Assembly (NCBI RefSeq): GCF_900104185.1
Contig: NZ_FNIZ01000010.1
Span: 1 to 64,000, forward strand
Direction of reading: 5' to 3'
Length of the DNA stretch: 64,000 nt
From: Halobacillus aidingensis
Lineage (GTDB): Bacteria > Bacillota > Bacilli > Bacillales > Halobacillaceae
Below the pieces are notes generated by a model that saw only the letters and a list, made by a program, of their open reading frames with translations, ran no database searches and had not been told where the DNA came from. A program made the position numbers and the translations under genes. Positions 28,067 to 38,085 of this stretch are shown piece by piece (positions within the stretch are counted from its first letter, which is position 1; each line of letters starts with the position of its first letter).

Positions 28067-30383
28067 TCGTTACTTCCTCCTTGACTTGCTTAAAACGCTG
28101 GTTCATATATTGGTCAAACCAACTCTTCAATTCTTTATATGTGGAATAATACAAGGTACGTTCAATTTGCAGCTGTTCTTCCCGTTGAAGATAAAGCGAA
28201 GATTCCCGCAAATCTTTTTGAGAAGGTTCGGATTCCGCTGTAATAATCCCGTCTTTTATTCTAACAAAGTCGAGTTCAAAAAACACCTCAGAAATAAATT
28301 CCACCATGGACTTGTCCCATCCTTTACGGTTGGCAAGTAAATCGGCTTCTTCGTGAAGGTTGAACCGACCACGCTTCAATAGCATACCATAAAACCATTT
28401 GAAGTGGTCCCTTGAAGGCCATGTTTTTAGAAAAGTACTTTCCTGTATATGATAACAGGCAAAAACTTTACGAGTTTCAAGTTTAGATAAAAGCTCGGTC
28501 ATGTCCGACATGCGTTCAGGTAAATCGATGAGCAGAAGGCCATCAAATGATTCCCCATGATCCAATGTATCCGCCTGAATAACAGGAACATCACAAGGCG
28601 CTTGTTCTGCTCCTTGGAAGCTGACCGCTGCGAACGTTTGGTTCGGTGGAATGATCAAATTTTTCTCTATATGCTTGGAACCTCTGTGATCAAATAACTG
28701 CCATTCTTTCACACTGAGATCTTTAATCATCACTTGTAGGTTTTTTCTGCCATTCCATTCATTGATTCCAAGTTCTCCTACAACGTCCAGTGGAGCTTGG
28801 GGGGATATTTGTTGATAGAGATCTCCCAACCCAAATGCAATCCCGTCCACTCGAGACTGTTGACTCTGAAACTGAAATTTCAAATGATTTTTTTTACTGC
28901 CAATTAACCGTACTTCTTTCGGGGTATGCTTGAGATGAAACAAAGGCTTTGGATTTCCCATTCCAAAGGGACGGAGCTGGTTGACTTCTTCGATCTGCTT
29001 CAGCGATATATCTTCCAACTCAACTGTCGTTTCAATATCAAGGACTTGTTGATAATCGTCATCCGATAGCTTTTCCTCAGCTAAAGAAATTAAATCGCTT
29101 CGTAAATCATCGATTTGGTCCAGGGCAAGTGTCATACCCGCAGCTTGAGCATGCCCACCGAAGTGTATGAATCGATGGCGAATTTCCATACAGTTCGCGA
29201 ATAAATCGAAAGCATCAATACTTCGTGCTGAACCTTTGGCTTCCCCTTTTTCTTCATCAATGGCCAAGACAATCGCCGGACGGTCAAATTGACGGACGAG
29301 TTTGGATGCGACGATTCCAAGCACGCCTGGGTTCCATCCCTCTTTAGCAACCACAATCACATTCTCAGCTTCTCCATTTTCAACGGAAACCATTTCTTCG
29401 GCTTCCTTTGCGATAGCAGCAACGATCTTCTGCCTTTCCTGGTTCAACTGGTTAATGAAGGCTGCATTCTGTTCAGCTTCTTCCCGATCCTCTGAAAGCA
29501 ATAAGTCTACCGCAGGAGTTGCATCTTGCAGTCGCCCTACAGCATTGAGTCGAGGTCCAATTGTAAAACCGATCGTCTCTTCATTCATATCCCCCTCAAT
29601 GCTGCACACTTTCCTCAACGCCTGGATTCCAGGGCGGTTCGAGTGGGAGATCGCCTGCAGACCAACCGAAGCAAGCACCCTGTTTTCACCTTTCAAAGGG
29701 ACAAGGTCGGCAATGGTACCAATCACGACAAGGTCAAGAAACTCTTTTGGAAACCGGCCTAAGAGAGCATGAGCGAATTTGAAAGCCACACCGACACCAG
29801 CTAATTCTTGGAATGGATAATCAGCTGAGGTCTTCGGGTGGATGATGGCATAGGCATCAGGAAGAACCTCCTGGACTTCGTGGTGGTCTGTAATAATCAA
29901 ATCGATACCCAAATCTTTCGCGAAAGTTGCTTCTTCCATAGCGGCAATACCTGTATCTACCGTTATGATCAGAGCATAACCGGAATCAAAGGCAAATTGG
30001 AAAGCTTCTTTATTGGGTCCGTATCCTTCCGTGAAGCGGTTCGGAATATAGAAGTCACAGTCCGCCCCTGCTTTTCTGAGCGCTTCCACCATCACGGACG
30101 TAGAAGTCACTCCGTCTGCATCATAATCACCAAACACAAGAATAGACTGATCGGATGCGATGGCTTCTTTCACACGAGCCACGGCACGATCCATTCCCTC
30201 CATGAGCATCGGATCATGAAGCTGATCAATCGAAGGCTTTAAAAACCGGTCAGCCGTTTCCGCATCATAAATCCCTCTCTTTTCCAAAAGCTGCTGGGTA
30301 AGCGGAGTAACCCCTGGAAGGCCAACGGAACTTTCTTCCGGATTTCTATATGTAAATTTCCATTTCATCTTACTTTGTATCAT
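28056..30383 (-). CDS. recJ: Single-stranded-DNA-specific exonuclease RecJ
   Basis: This is a 5'-3' exonuclease for recombination and repair. The DHH motifs appear in order: [13 protein letters not shown] (motif I, about residue 75), the DHHE motif in [11 protein letters not shown], then DTGIAA, and the DHHA1 signature [14 protein letters not shown]-terminal extension of about 220 residues, common in Bacillaceae RecJ, brings it to 775. The start was chosen at [13 protein letters not shown], preceded by GGGGTGA; ten further codons of open frame lie upstream. It is the first gene of the recJ-apt unit. Confidence 0.95.
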   Translation of the reverse strand: MIQSKMKWKFTYRNPEESSVGLPGVTPLTQQLLEKRGIYDAETADRFLKPSIDQLHDPMLMEGMDRAVARVKEAIASDQSILVFGDYDADGVTSTSVMVEALRKAGADCDFYIPNRFTEGYGPNKEAFQFAFDSGYALIITVDTGIAAMEEATFAKDLGIDLIITDHHEVQEVLPDAYAIIHPKTSADYPFQELAGVGVAFKFAHALLGRFPKEFLDLVVIGTIADLVPLKGENRVLASVGLQAISHSNRPGIQALRKVCSIEGDMNEETIGFTIGPRLNAVGRLQDATPAVDLLLSEDREEAEQNAAFINQLNQERQKIVAAIAKEAEEMVSVENGEAENVIVVAKEGWNPGVLGIVASKLVRQFDRPAIVLAIDEEKGEAKGSARSIDAFDLFANCMEIRHRFIHFGGHAQAAGMTLALDQIDDLRSDLISLAEEKLSDDDYQQVLDIETTVELEDISLKQIEEVNQLRPFGMGNPKPLFHLKHTPKEVRLIGSKKNHLKFQFQSQQSRVDGIAFGLGDLYQQISPQAPLDVVGELGINEWNGRKNLQVMIKDLSVKEWQLFDHRGSKHIEKNLIIPPNQTFAAVSFQGAEQAPCDVPVIQADTLDHGESFDGLLLIDLPERMSDMTELLSKLETRKVFACYHIQESTFLKTWPSRDHFKWFYGMLLKRGRFNLHEEADLLANRKGWDKSMVEFISEVFFELDFVRIKDGIITAESEPSQKDLRESSLYLQREEQLQIERTLYYSTYKELKSWFDQYMNQRFKQVKEEVTNGL

Positions 30384-30439
30384 ATGTTCACCCCTGACCC
30401 ATCTATTATACAAGAGCGGACCAGGGGGAGCAAACGCAA

Positions 30440-30772
30440 TTATGTGACTTTTGATGAAGAACTTTCCTCTTCAGATGCCGCTTCTTTTTCATCAGAAACG
30501 TTCCTATCTTTATCCGTGTCGTGTTCAGGAGAGGCAGCAGCCGCTGACTTTAATCGGCTGTTTTCTCGTTTCAACTTGTAATAACGCAAAGCACCGACGG
30601 ATGCTGTGGCTAACCCACCTAATAAAACAGATATAAGAATGACAAGAATTAGTGGTGCTTCACCTGTGCCAAACAGGTAGTTGACCTGAACCGGATCTAC
30701 ATTAATGACGGCAAAAACAGCAATTACTAACGCAAAAATGAAAGTCAATATAAGATAGCTTTGTCCTTTCAT
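30440..30772 (-). CDS. yrvD: LapA/DUF1049 family membrane protein (YrvD)
   Basis: This 110-residue protein has two membrane helices (about 5-25 and 41-65). The LapA domain begins with a short motif close to the family's NVDPVQVNYLFG. A charged, Ser/Glu-rich cytoplasmic tail ends in SSSSKVT. In Gram-negatives LapA-type proteins take part in LPS assembly control; in Firmicutes the role is unknown. The ATG is preceded by GAAGGAG at 10 bases; the GTG one codon earlier is also possible. It lies between secDF and recJ as in B. subtilis. Confidence 0.87.
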   Translation of the reverse strand: MKGQSYLILTFIFALVIAVFAVINVDPVQVNYLFGTGEAPLILVILISVLLGGLATASVGALRYYKLKRENSRLKSAAAASPEHDTDKDRNVSDEKEAASEEESSSSKVT

Positions 30773-30845
30773 CACTTAAACACTCCTTCATAGATAAAGG
30801 TTTTCTTTATATTCTTGATATACCCTGAAACAGACTGTAATAACC

Positions 30846-30874
30846 AAAGAAAACCACCCTCGTGGAGGATGGTC
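30846..30874 (-). terminator. Terminator of secDF
   Basis: The arms ACCATCCTC/GAGGGTGGT with one mismatch and a 3-base loop are followed on the minus strand by TTTTCTTT, a short distance after the secDF stop. Confidence 0.75.
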
Positions 30875-30896
30875 TCTTGTATGTGGCCCTCTTGTT

Positions 30897-33176
30897 TTAC
30901 ACTTGAGGTCCGTCTGTTCTTTTCTTTTTCACATAGTTGATCGGGTTATCTTTAATGTTGCGTCCACGCCATATGAGCCATAGTTGAGAAGCAATGAACA
31001 GGGACGAATACGTTCCTGCTAATAGTCCAATCACTAGAGCGAATGAAAAGTTCGTGATGGATGACGCTCCGAAGAATAACAGCATGGCAGCCGCAAAAAT
31101 TACAGTAATGACCGTGTTGAAACTACGGGCGAGCGTTTGCATCAAACTGTCATTTACAACTTTAGCAAGCTCTTTGAAAGATTTGACTTTCTTCTTCATC
31201 CTCAAGTTTTCTCGTATTCGGTCGAACGTGACAATTGTATCGTTCACCGAGTAACCAACAATAGTAAGAATAGCTGCGATGATCGTAATGTCAAACTCCA
31301 ACCTTGTTAAACTGAAGAACGCAACGATAAAGAAGGCATCATGCAGCAAGGCAATAATGGCTGTCAAAGCAAAGAAAATTTCAAAACGAATCGTCACGTA
31401 GATGATGATTCCAATCGATGCATATAAAACAGCCAGGGCCGCATTTTTAGCAAGCTCTTGCCCAACGATCGGTGATACGGTACTGACGTTAGGCGTATTG
31501 CCGAATTCTTCTTCATAATAGCTTTGAATTTCACCTATTTTACCTTTACTCAGTTCATCATCGAAACGAGCGACGGCAATCTCACTGTTGTCCCCGGATA
31601 TGATGACCTGTTTCGGATTGACATCAAATTCTTCCTGCATCGTTTGTTCCACTTGTTCTGATGTGATGTTCCCATCAGACAAAATCGACACTCTAGAACC
31701 ACTTGTAAAGTCGATCCCTAAGTTCAAGCGGAAGAAAGCAAGGGCTAAAATTCCCGCCAAAACGAGGACGATGGAAATTGTGAAGAATCGTTTCCGAAGC
31801 CCTACAAAGTCGAATTTACGCTTCATAAAGGTGGCTTCTACTTCATCACCTTCAGCAATATCATGTATATCCTCTGGTTTCACACCAAACCACTTTGGTT
31901 TCTTGTTCAAGAAGCGGCTCTTCACCCATAAACTCATGAATAAACGCGTGCCATATACAGCTGTTATGAAACTGACGAGAATACTAACAATCAACATCGT
32001 TGCAAAACCTTTGACAGAACTCGTTCCGAATATGAAGAGGACGGTCGCAGCAATCAATGTTGTAATGTTCGCATCAAGAATGGTAGCTAAAGAGCGTTTG
32101 TTACCCGCCTTATAGGCTGACAGTAGTGACTTCCCTGATTTGAGCTCTTCCTTAATCCGTTCATAAGTAATGATATTGGCATCGACCGCCATACCAACAC
32201 CGAGAATCAAGGCAGCAATACCTGGTAAGGTCAAAACTCCATTCATCCACTCAAATACAACGAGAATTAAGTAGACATACACACTCAGAGTGAGGGTGGC
32301 AATAATTCCTGGGAAGCGATAATATGCAATCATGAACAAGAAAATCGCCGCAATACCGATGAAGCCTGCCAGTATTGTTTTGTTCATGGCCTGTTCACCG
32401 AATTGAGCACCGACAGATGTCGAGTACGTTTCTTCAAGGTTTACCGGTAATGATCCTGCATTCAGGATGTCTGCCAATTGTTTGGCGGATTCCTGTGTGA
32501 AATCTCCACTGATCATGACTGAATTACTTCTTACCGGCCCATCTGAAAATCCTGGTGCTGAAATGTAAGCTGGATCTTCTTTGCCCCACTCTTCTGCAAA
32601 GGAAGTCTCTTCATTATAATCCAGCCATATCACTAAAAGATTATCCGGGTAGGGCGTATTTGGATCGTTTGGAGTATTATAGATTTCCTCTGAAACATCA
32701 TAAAATTTTGAAGCACTTTTAACCTTCAACGTAACGATTGGTTCGTTCGTATCCGGATGATAAGACTGTTGAGCACTTCCTTCAACCAAATCTGAACCAT
32801 CCATATACAACTTTCCATCCGTGCCTCGGAAAGAAAGTTCAGCGGTTGTCGAAAGCAGCTCCCTGGCTGTTTGTTGATCTTCCACACCAGCGAGTTGTAC
32901 TCGAATTCTTCCGCCATCTTCAATCGTGATGTTCGTTTCACTTATACCAAGTGTATCCACACGTTCCGTCAATGAACGTGCCGTAGCTTCGAGAACCTGT
33001 TCATTAACTTCCTGATCCTCATCTAATGGCTCGACATCATATAAGATTTCAAAGCCACCTTGCAAATCCAAGCCTAACTTAATATCTTTTGTAACTCCTG
33101 TTATGGTCGTCCCTATCGTAGCAGCAAGTAATAAAACTACGATAAAAAAGGCGACGATCCGCCCTCGTTTCACCAT
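30897..33176 (-). CDS. secDF: Fused protein-export membrane protein SecDF
   Basis: This is a single 759-residue SecD-SecF fusion, the typical Bacillus arrangement, with twelve predicted membrane segments. The SecD half begins with a helix (residues 6-24), then the extracellular P1 domain (LGLDLQGGFEILYDV to about 250) and five helices including LPGIAALILGVGMAVDANIITYERIKEE. The SecF half starts near 450 with LGIDFTSGSRVSIL and ends with IVGYSVNDTIVTFDRIREN. It uses proton motive force to complete translocation through SecYEG. The start is ATG MVKRGRIV after GGAGG; the long upstream frame is not needed. Confidence 0.96.
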   Translation of the reverse strand: MVKRGRIVAFFIVVLLLAATIGTTITGVTKDIKLGLDLQGGFEILYDVEPLDEDQEVNEQVLEATARSLTERVDTLGISETNITIEDGGRIRVQLAGVEDQQTARELLSTTAELSFRGTDGKLYMDGSDLVEGSAQQSYHPDTNEPIVTLKVKSASKFYDVSEEIYNTPNDPNTPYPDNLLVIWLDYNEETSFAEEWGKEDPAYISAPGFSDGPVRSNSVMISGDFTQESAKQLADILNAGSLPVNLEETYSTSVGAQFGEQAMNKTILAGFIGIAAIFLFMIAYYRFPGIIATLTLSVYVYLILVVFEWMNGVLTLPGIAALILGVGMAVDANIITYERIKEELKSGKSLLSAYKAGNKRSLATILDANITTLIAATVLFIFGTSSVKGFATMLIVSILVSFITAVYGTRLFMSLWVKSRFLNKKPKWFGVKPEDIHDIAEGDEVEATFMKRKFDFVGLRKRFFTISIVLVLAGILALAFFRLNLGIDFTSGSRVSILSDGNITSEQVEQTMQEEFDVNPKQVIISGDNSEIAVARFDDELSKGKIGEIQSYYEEEFGNTPNVSTVSPIVGQELAKNAALAVLYASIGIIIYVTIRFEIFFALTAIIALLHDAFFIVAFFSLTRLEFDITIIAAILTIVGYSVNDTIVTFDRIRENLRMKKKVKSFKELAKVVNDSLMQTLARSFNTVITVIFAAAMLLFFGASSITNFSFALVIGLLAGTYSSLFIASQLWLIWRGRNIKDNPINYVKKKRTDGPQV

Positions 33177-33347
33177 ACTGTCCTTTTCCTCCTTTATGTA
33201 CGAACACATGCGATGATCCATCGACTCTATGTATAAATGCTAATAGACAATATTTGATAATCCCCGTACCTATTCTACTACTTTTTCAAACTTTCGCAAC
33301 AATAGGAAAAACTTTACGCTGATCACCGCACAGAGATTTTGCTTTAT

Positions 33348-33644
33348 TTATTCATATTCCGAAGTTCCCTTCAGTGCTTCGATGGAAGCTAGCAGATCAT
33401 CATTCTGATAGGCCTCTGTTGTCAGATAACTCGTATATGTATGGGTCTGTAAATGGAGGATATCCTGGACCATTTGGTACAGTCTCTTTTCAGGTTCGCC
33501 ATTCCAAACTTTTTTTATCAAACAATCCCACACTTCTTCTTCGGTCGCACGTTTATAACCTAATAAGTGAAACTCCTCTACTTTGCTTTGCAAAACTATT
33601 TTCATTTCATTTCTCCAGCTTGTGACCACTTTTTTCTGATCCAT
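33348..33644 (-). CDS. comN: Post-transcriptional regulator ComN (YrzD)
   Basis: This 98-residue protein has the same length as B. subtilis ComN, which promotes accumulation of the late competence comE mRNA and interacts with DivIVA. The helical pattern (SWRNEMKIVLQSKVEEFHLLGY and the VWDCLIKKVW segment) matches the family as I recall it. The start at MDQKKVVTSW, 7 bases after GAGGAG, was preferred over a 24-codon longer frame without a site. It lies between secDF and the divergent spoVB, as in B. subtilis. Confidence 0.85.
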   Translation of the reverse strand: MDQKKVVTSWRNEMKIVLQSKVEEFHLLGYKRATEEEVWDCLIKKVWNGEPEKRLYQMVQDILHLQTHTYTSYLTTEAYQNDDLLASIEALKGTSEYE

Positions 33645-33757
33645 TAGGTTACTCCTCACTCTAAGGTTTTCGTAAACGGGTGTCATGCCTTGTCCATCCT
33701 TACGCATATAATTCATTGTAGCGGAATTTCATTTCTTTGAGAAGGCGGATCAATCAT

Positions 33758-35314
33758 ATGTCAAAACAAACTTTTTTACATGGTGCACTGATTCTGGTTG
33801 CTGCTGGACTAATCACCCGTTTACTCGGTTTCATTAACAGGATCGTCGTTGCCCGCGTAATGGGCCCTGAGGGTGTGGGGCTCTATATGATGGCTTTACC
33901 TACTTTGATCTTAGCCATTACCATTACCCAGTTCGGTCTTCCCGTGGCCATTTCAAAGAGAGTGTCAGAAGCAGAAGCGACTCGGAACGAAAGTAAAATC
34001 AAGCGCATTCTATTAGTTTCTCTTGCGATTACAGGATCATTAAGCATTTTGTTTACGATCGGACTCTTTCTGTTAGCCCCCGTTGTAGCTACTTATTTTC
34101 TTACTGATTCAAGAGCTCTCTATCCATTGCTAGCCGTCACTCCCATTATCCCTATCATCGCTATATCATCTGTCATTCGAGGATATTTCCAGGGAAGACA
34201 AAATATGAAACCGCAGGCGATCTCTCAAGTTATTGAACAAATTGTACGGATTGGTTCAGTGGTGGTTCTTACAAAAATGCTTTATCCCTACGGCGTTCAA
34301 TATGCTGCCGCAGGAGCCATGGTTTCTGCTGTCATAGGTGAATTCGTTTCCTTAATGTACATGTTGAGACAATTCAATATCCACAAAAGCTTTAGGCTTC
34401 GGAAGTCCTGGAAAAAGCATATCCATGAGGGCAAGAAGACCCTAAACGAATTGATGACGATCGCTCTTCCAACGACAGGAAGCCGCTTTATCGGTTCCTT
34501 AACGTATTTCTTTGAGCCGATCCTTGTCGCACAAAGTTTGGCTATTGCAGGAATCACGGCTATAGAATCTACCAAACAATATGGTGAGCTCACAGGCTAT
34601 GTGCTGCCTTTGCTATTTTTACCGACTTTTTTGACTCACGCTCTTTCTATTGCTCTTGTACCGTCGATCAGTGAAGCTGCAGCCCAAGGAAAGAATGAGA
34701 CGATTGCTTACCGAATCATGCAGTCGATCCGATTATCCATTGCCTCTGGAGGACTGATCACTATCGTCTTCATGATCTTCCCAGCTGTCATCCTTACGAC
34801 GGTGTATGGGACGAGCCAGGCTTCTTTCATGCTTCAGTTCATGGCACCATTCTTTCTACTTCATTATATCCAGACGCCTCTCCAAGCAACCTTGCAAGCT
34901 TTGGACCTTGCCCGTCCGGCCATGGGGAACACGTTGATTGGAGCCATCATTAAGTTTATTGTCCTTGTCGGGTTAAGCTCTCGTCCTGAATTCGGCATTC
35001 ATGGAGTTGCCCTTGCTATCGTAGTCGGTGTCGTAGTTGTTACACTGCTGCATTTAGGTGTACTTATGAAATATAAAGTCATTTCCTTCCCTTTACAGAT
35101 GTTCTTCCGATTCAGCCTCGTCATCGGCGTCATCGGTATGGTAGGATTTCAATGGAAACACAACTGGCTTCTAGAGAGCAAACCACTTTCGCAATTGTTG
35201 ACGATGGGAATGGGACTTTCTGTTTTGTACATTGTGTTATTGTTCGTTTTTCGTTTAATCCGGATGGAAGAATTGAAAATGATCCCCTGGAACCGCCTGT
35301 TCCACAAAAAATAA
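33758..35314 (+). CDS. spoVB: Stage V sporulation protein B (SpoVB), MurJ-like flippase
   Basis: This is a polytopic protein of the MOP exporter superfamily with about 14 membrane helices in 518 residues, the same length as B. subtilis SpoVB. Conserved blocks are FLHGALILVAAGLITRLLGF at the N-terminus and RVMGPEGVGLYMMALP, and the internal FLPTFLTHALSIALVPSI. In B. subtilis it is needed for spore cortex peptidoglycan synthesis, presumably as a lipid II flippase in the mother cell. The start is ATG MSKQTFLHG with AGAAGGCGG upstream. It is divergent from comN and followed by a terminator. Confidence 0.93.
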   Translation: MSKQTFLHGALILVAAGLITRLLGFINRIVVARVMGPEGVGLYMMALPTLILAITITQFGLPVAISKRVSEAEATRNESKIKRILLVSLAITGSLSILFTIGLFLLAPVVATYFLTDSRALYPLLAVTPIIPIIAISSVIRGYFQGRQNMKPQAISQVIEQIVRIGSVVVLTKMLYPYGVQYAAAGAMVSAVIGEFVSLMYMLRQFNIHKSFRLRKSWKKHIHEGKKTLNELMTIALPTTGSRFIGSLTYFFEPILVAQSLAIAGITAIESTKQYGELTGYVLPLLFLPTFLTHALSIALVPSISEAAAQGKNETIAYRIMQSIRLSIASGGLITIVFMIFPAVILTTVYGTSQASFMLQFMAPFFLLHYIQTPLQATLQALDLARPAMGNTLIGAIIKFIVLVGLSSRPEFGIHGVALAIVVGVVVVTLLHLGVLMKYKVISFPLQMFFRFSLVIGVIGMVGFQWKHNWLLESKPLSQLLTMGMGLSVLYIVLLFVFRLIRMEELKMIPWNRLFHKK

Positions 35315-35338
35315 CCGCTTGAAGCGGTTATTTTTTTA
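35306..35338 (+). terminator. Terminator of spoVB
   Basis: The arms AATAACCGCTT/AAGCGGTTATT form a near-perfect palindrome followed by T7, overlapping the last codons of spoVB. Confidence 0.92.
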
Positions 35339-35389
35339 TCCTCTTTTTTATTTTTATAACCCCTTACTTCACTAAAGCTCCCTTTTCTG

Positions 35390-35908
35390 GAAGACTCAGT
35401 TTCGAGATAACCGGGGTTCGTTTGCTTTTTTTGAGCGTCAGGGGTGGCTGGGAAGCAACTCGCTTTCCTGTGGGGGAGTGGCGAGCTTCCTCGGGCTAAT
35501 CGCCCTGCGGGATCTCGCCTATCTCCTTTCCCCCACGGGAGTCTCGCAGCTTCCCAACCACCCCATTCCATGTGGAACAGAAACGAACCTCTATGCCAAG
35601 ATGAGGGGGCACACCACTCAGAAGTAGGCATAGGGAGCTTTATATCAGGCTTTCGGGCTTTGAATGACTACTGTAGAGAGTATGATATTATCCATTTAGC
35701 TTAAGTACACAAGCCGCGTTTCCAGGAATAGTTTCGAGACACTTACATGGCAAAGGGGCGAAGGGGAATGGCGAGACTCCTGCGGGAAAAAAGTGCATGG
35801 TGAGACCCCACAGGACGCAGTCCGAGGAGGCTCACCGCGCTCCCGCGGAAAGCGAGCTATTCACCGCAGCCCCCGCCCACTCAACAAAAGTCTCGAAAAT
35901 GAATCTTC
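35390..35908. repeat. Composite inverted-repeat element, copy 2 (complete)
   Basis: This is the uninterrupted 519-bp copy. Outer inverted repeats: GAAGACTCAGTTTCGAGA (35390-35407) and TCTCGAAAATGAATCTTC (35891-35908), 16 of 18 matching. The left unit core runs 35441-35564 between GGGGTGGCTGGGAAG and CTTCCCAACCACCCC. The right unit (35730-35899) is bounded by GTTTCGAGAC and GTCTCGAAA. Read on the opposite strand, the left unit has the same block order as the right one (GAGACTCC, GAGAYCCCRCAGG, GAGGARGCTCRCC, GGAAAGCGA). The two are thus inverted copies, separated by a 166-bp spacer. Open frames inside it are translations of the repeat and are not reported as genes. Confidence 0.85.
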
Positions 35909-35960
35909 CATAATCCTGCCAGTTAGTTGAAGAACCCTATTCTTTCTTTGAAGAGAAGGA

Positions 35961-36653
35961 TTACTTGAATTCGTTGTTTTGGTCGATCTGAACTTCACCC
36001 TGGTCATTAATGGTACATAAGGATATTTCTTGGAAGGATTGAAATCCTTGCTTTCGTACTTCATTTACGAGCCATTGTTTGTTTTTTCGAATCGTTTGCA
36101 GACCACTATATTGCACTTCACCATCAGCAATTAAAACAACAGCATAATCAGAGCTGCCGTCATCTTTCCTTTCAAATACCGAAAGCTTCCCTGATGGCTC
36201 CAGGATAGCGTAAGCGACATCTCCGACTTGTTGAATGCCATGTTCTCGCAATTGTAATAATAAATCGTTGAAATTATAACGCTGCCGCCTCATCTCTTTT
36301 TCATCTACTTTCCCATGTTTTATGATGATGGAGGGTTTTCCGTCGAACCAATTTCTAAACCGCTGATTTTTCAACGAAATCCATGCACTCCCGATTTGGA
36401 TGGCAAGGAGGACAGCCATGGGGACGATGGCTTTCCAAATAGCCTCATCTGGATTTTCGATAAGAAAGACAGCAATTTCAGCGAGCATGATAAATACGAC
36501 CAGATCCATCACACTAAGTTCACCAATTTCTCTTTTTCCCATGAAGCGGAAAACAAGAAGGATGATCAAATAGGTAATTAGTGTGCGAATGATAATGCTG
36601 AATACAAGCACTCCGAGCACAACCTTTCCTAAAGGTTTCCCTTTAGTTAACAT
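35961..36653 (-). CDS. yrbG: DUF421 / YetF-family membrane protein (YrbG-like)
   Basis: This 230-residue protein has three N-terminal membrane helices (about 12-90) followed by a soluble DUF421 domain. The family landmarks FRFMGKREIGELSVMDLVVFIMLAEIA and the KPSIIIKHGKVDEKEMRRQRYN motif are split across both parts. A short tail (INDQGEVQIDQNNEFK) follows. Relatives include YetF/YkjA; the function is unclear, with proposed roles around spores or membranes. The ATG is weakly supported (AGGTG adjacent); a GTG about eleven codons in, after AGGAAAGG, is an alternative. The composite repeat sits between it and spoVB. Confidence 0.82.
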   Translation of the reverse strand: MLTKGKPLGKVVLGVLVFSIIIRTLITYLIILLVFRFMGKREIGELSVMDLVVFIMLAEIAVFLIENPDEAIWKAIVPMAVLLAIQIGSAWISLKNQRFRNWFDGKPSIIIKHGKVDEKEMRRQRYNFNDLLLQLREHGIQQVGDVAYAILEPSGKLSVFERKDDGSSDYAVVLIADGEVQYSGLQTIRKNKQWLVNEVRKQGFQSFQEISLCTINDQGEVQIDQNNEFK

Positions 36654-36673
36654 CACCTATTTCTGCTGTTTTA

Positions 36674-37960
36674 TTAGAGAAATGGAAGCAAATAGCGGAA
36701 CCAAACGTAAATGGATGATACGATTAATGAAAGGATCAAAACCGGGAAGCCGTACAGTGAAAATTTAATAAAAGGAATAGGTTTATTATGGCTGGCTGCT
36801 AAGCCGGCGACTACCACATTGGCGGATGCTCCGACAAGGGTACCGTTTCCTCCAAGGCATGCCCCAAGAGCCAAAGACCACCAAACTGGATCGACGTTCA
36901 TCATTCCATACCCTTGCAGCTCCTGCACAACAGGAATCATCGCAGCTACAAACGGAATATTATCGACCACACCTGAAAGAATCCCTGCACTCCATAGCAT
37001 CACCATTGAAGTGACCGGCATATCTCCACCTGAGATCCACACCATTCCTCTTGCTAATTCATCGATCACTCCTACTGTTTCTAAACCTCCAACAAGCATA
37101 AACAATCCCATGAAGAAAAATAATGTCACCCATTCAACTTCCTGAAAAACATGTTCAACATCAAGCTCTTTTTCTGATAAAAACAGCAATAAAAGGGCTC
37201 CACTAACCGCAATGGTCGTTATATCCATGTGGATAAACGGATGCATCATAAAACCGATGATGGTAAGGAGCATGACGGAAATGGATTGAAAGAGTAAAGG
37301 AGACATTTTTAAATGTTCCTTTGCATCTACTCTCATTAAATCTTCAGCTAATGCGTGATCATACGTAAGTCCTTTTCGGAATAATAAGATGACGCTTATC
37401 GTCACCAGGACAAAAATAATCAATACCACTGGTCCTAGATGATAAAGGAATGATACAAAGCTGAAGTGGTCCACCGCTTGTCCGATCATAATGTTCGGAG
37501 GATCACCGATGAGCGTAGCGGTACCACCAATATTCGAGCTGAAAATCGTCATGATTAAATACGGAAACGCCGGAAGTTTCAGACGATCTACAAGGGTTAA
37601 TAGCACAGGTACAAACAAGAGGACTGTCGTAACATTATCTAAAAAAGCAGATCCTACCGCTGTAAACAGCGCTGTTACAAGCAGAAGTGGAACAGGTCTC
37701 CCTTTAACAAGCTGCGCTAACCAAATCGCTAAAAAAGTGAAAATCCCTGTTTTTTTCGTGATAGACACCAACACCATCATAGAAAAAAGGAGGGCAACGG
37801 TTTCCCAGTCTATAAAACCAAAAGCTTGTTCCCACTCATAAATTTTTGTCATTAATAGAAGTACGCCACCTGCTACAGCTACCAGTGCACGGTTTAACTT
37901 CTCCGTCATAATCAGTACATAGCTAGCTACAAAAATAAGTATTGCAAGTACAGTTGACAT
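36674..37960 (-). CDS. ArsB/NhaD-type (SLC13-like) membrane permease
   Basis: This 428-residue membrane protein has 11-12 helices and belongs to the ion-transporter superfamily containing ArsB, NhaD and the mammalian P protein. Internal pseudo-repeats are visible: AFLDNVTTVLLFVPVLL with SSNIGGTATLIGDPPNIMIG in the first half, and GVVDNIPFVAAMIPVVQEL with CLGGNGTLVGASANVV in the second. The DN and GG-T-GxPPN/GASAN motifs are the family's substrate and ion sites. The substrate could be an anion, Na+/H+ or citrate; I cannot choose. It ends 20 bp before the DUF421 gene, so the two probably form one transcript. Confidence 0.85.
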   Translation of the reverse strand: MSTVLAILIFVASYVLIMTEKLNRALVAVAGGVLLLMTKIYEWEQAFGFIDWETVALLFSMMVLVSITKKTGIFTFLAIWLAQLVKGRPVPLLLVTALFTAVGSAFLDNVTTVLLFVPVLLTLVDRLKLPAFPYLIMTIFSSNIGGTATLIGDPPNIMIGQAVDHFSFVSFLYHLGPVVLIIFVLVTISVILLFRKGLTYDHALAEDLMRVDAKEHLKMSPLLFQSISVMLLTIIGFMMHPFIHMDITTIAVSGALLLLFLSEKELDVEHVFQEVEWVTLFFFMGLFMLVGGLETVGVIDELARGMVWISGGDMPVTSMVMLWSAGILSGVVDNIPFVAAMIPVVQELQGYGMMNVDPVWWSLALGACLGGNGTLVGASANVVVAGLAASHNKPIPFIKFSLYGFPVLILSLIVSSIYVWFRYLLPFL

Positions 37961-38085
37961 AGATCTTCCCCTTTTTGGACGGACTTTACTAATACTTATT
38001 CAAGTCCATAGGAAAATATCTGCTTCTATCTATAGAGTTTTCATGCATATAGATAAAAGTGACAAGCATATCAAGGGGGGATGGG

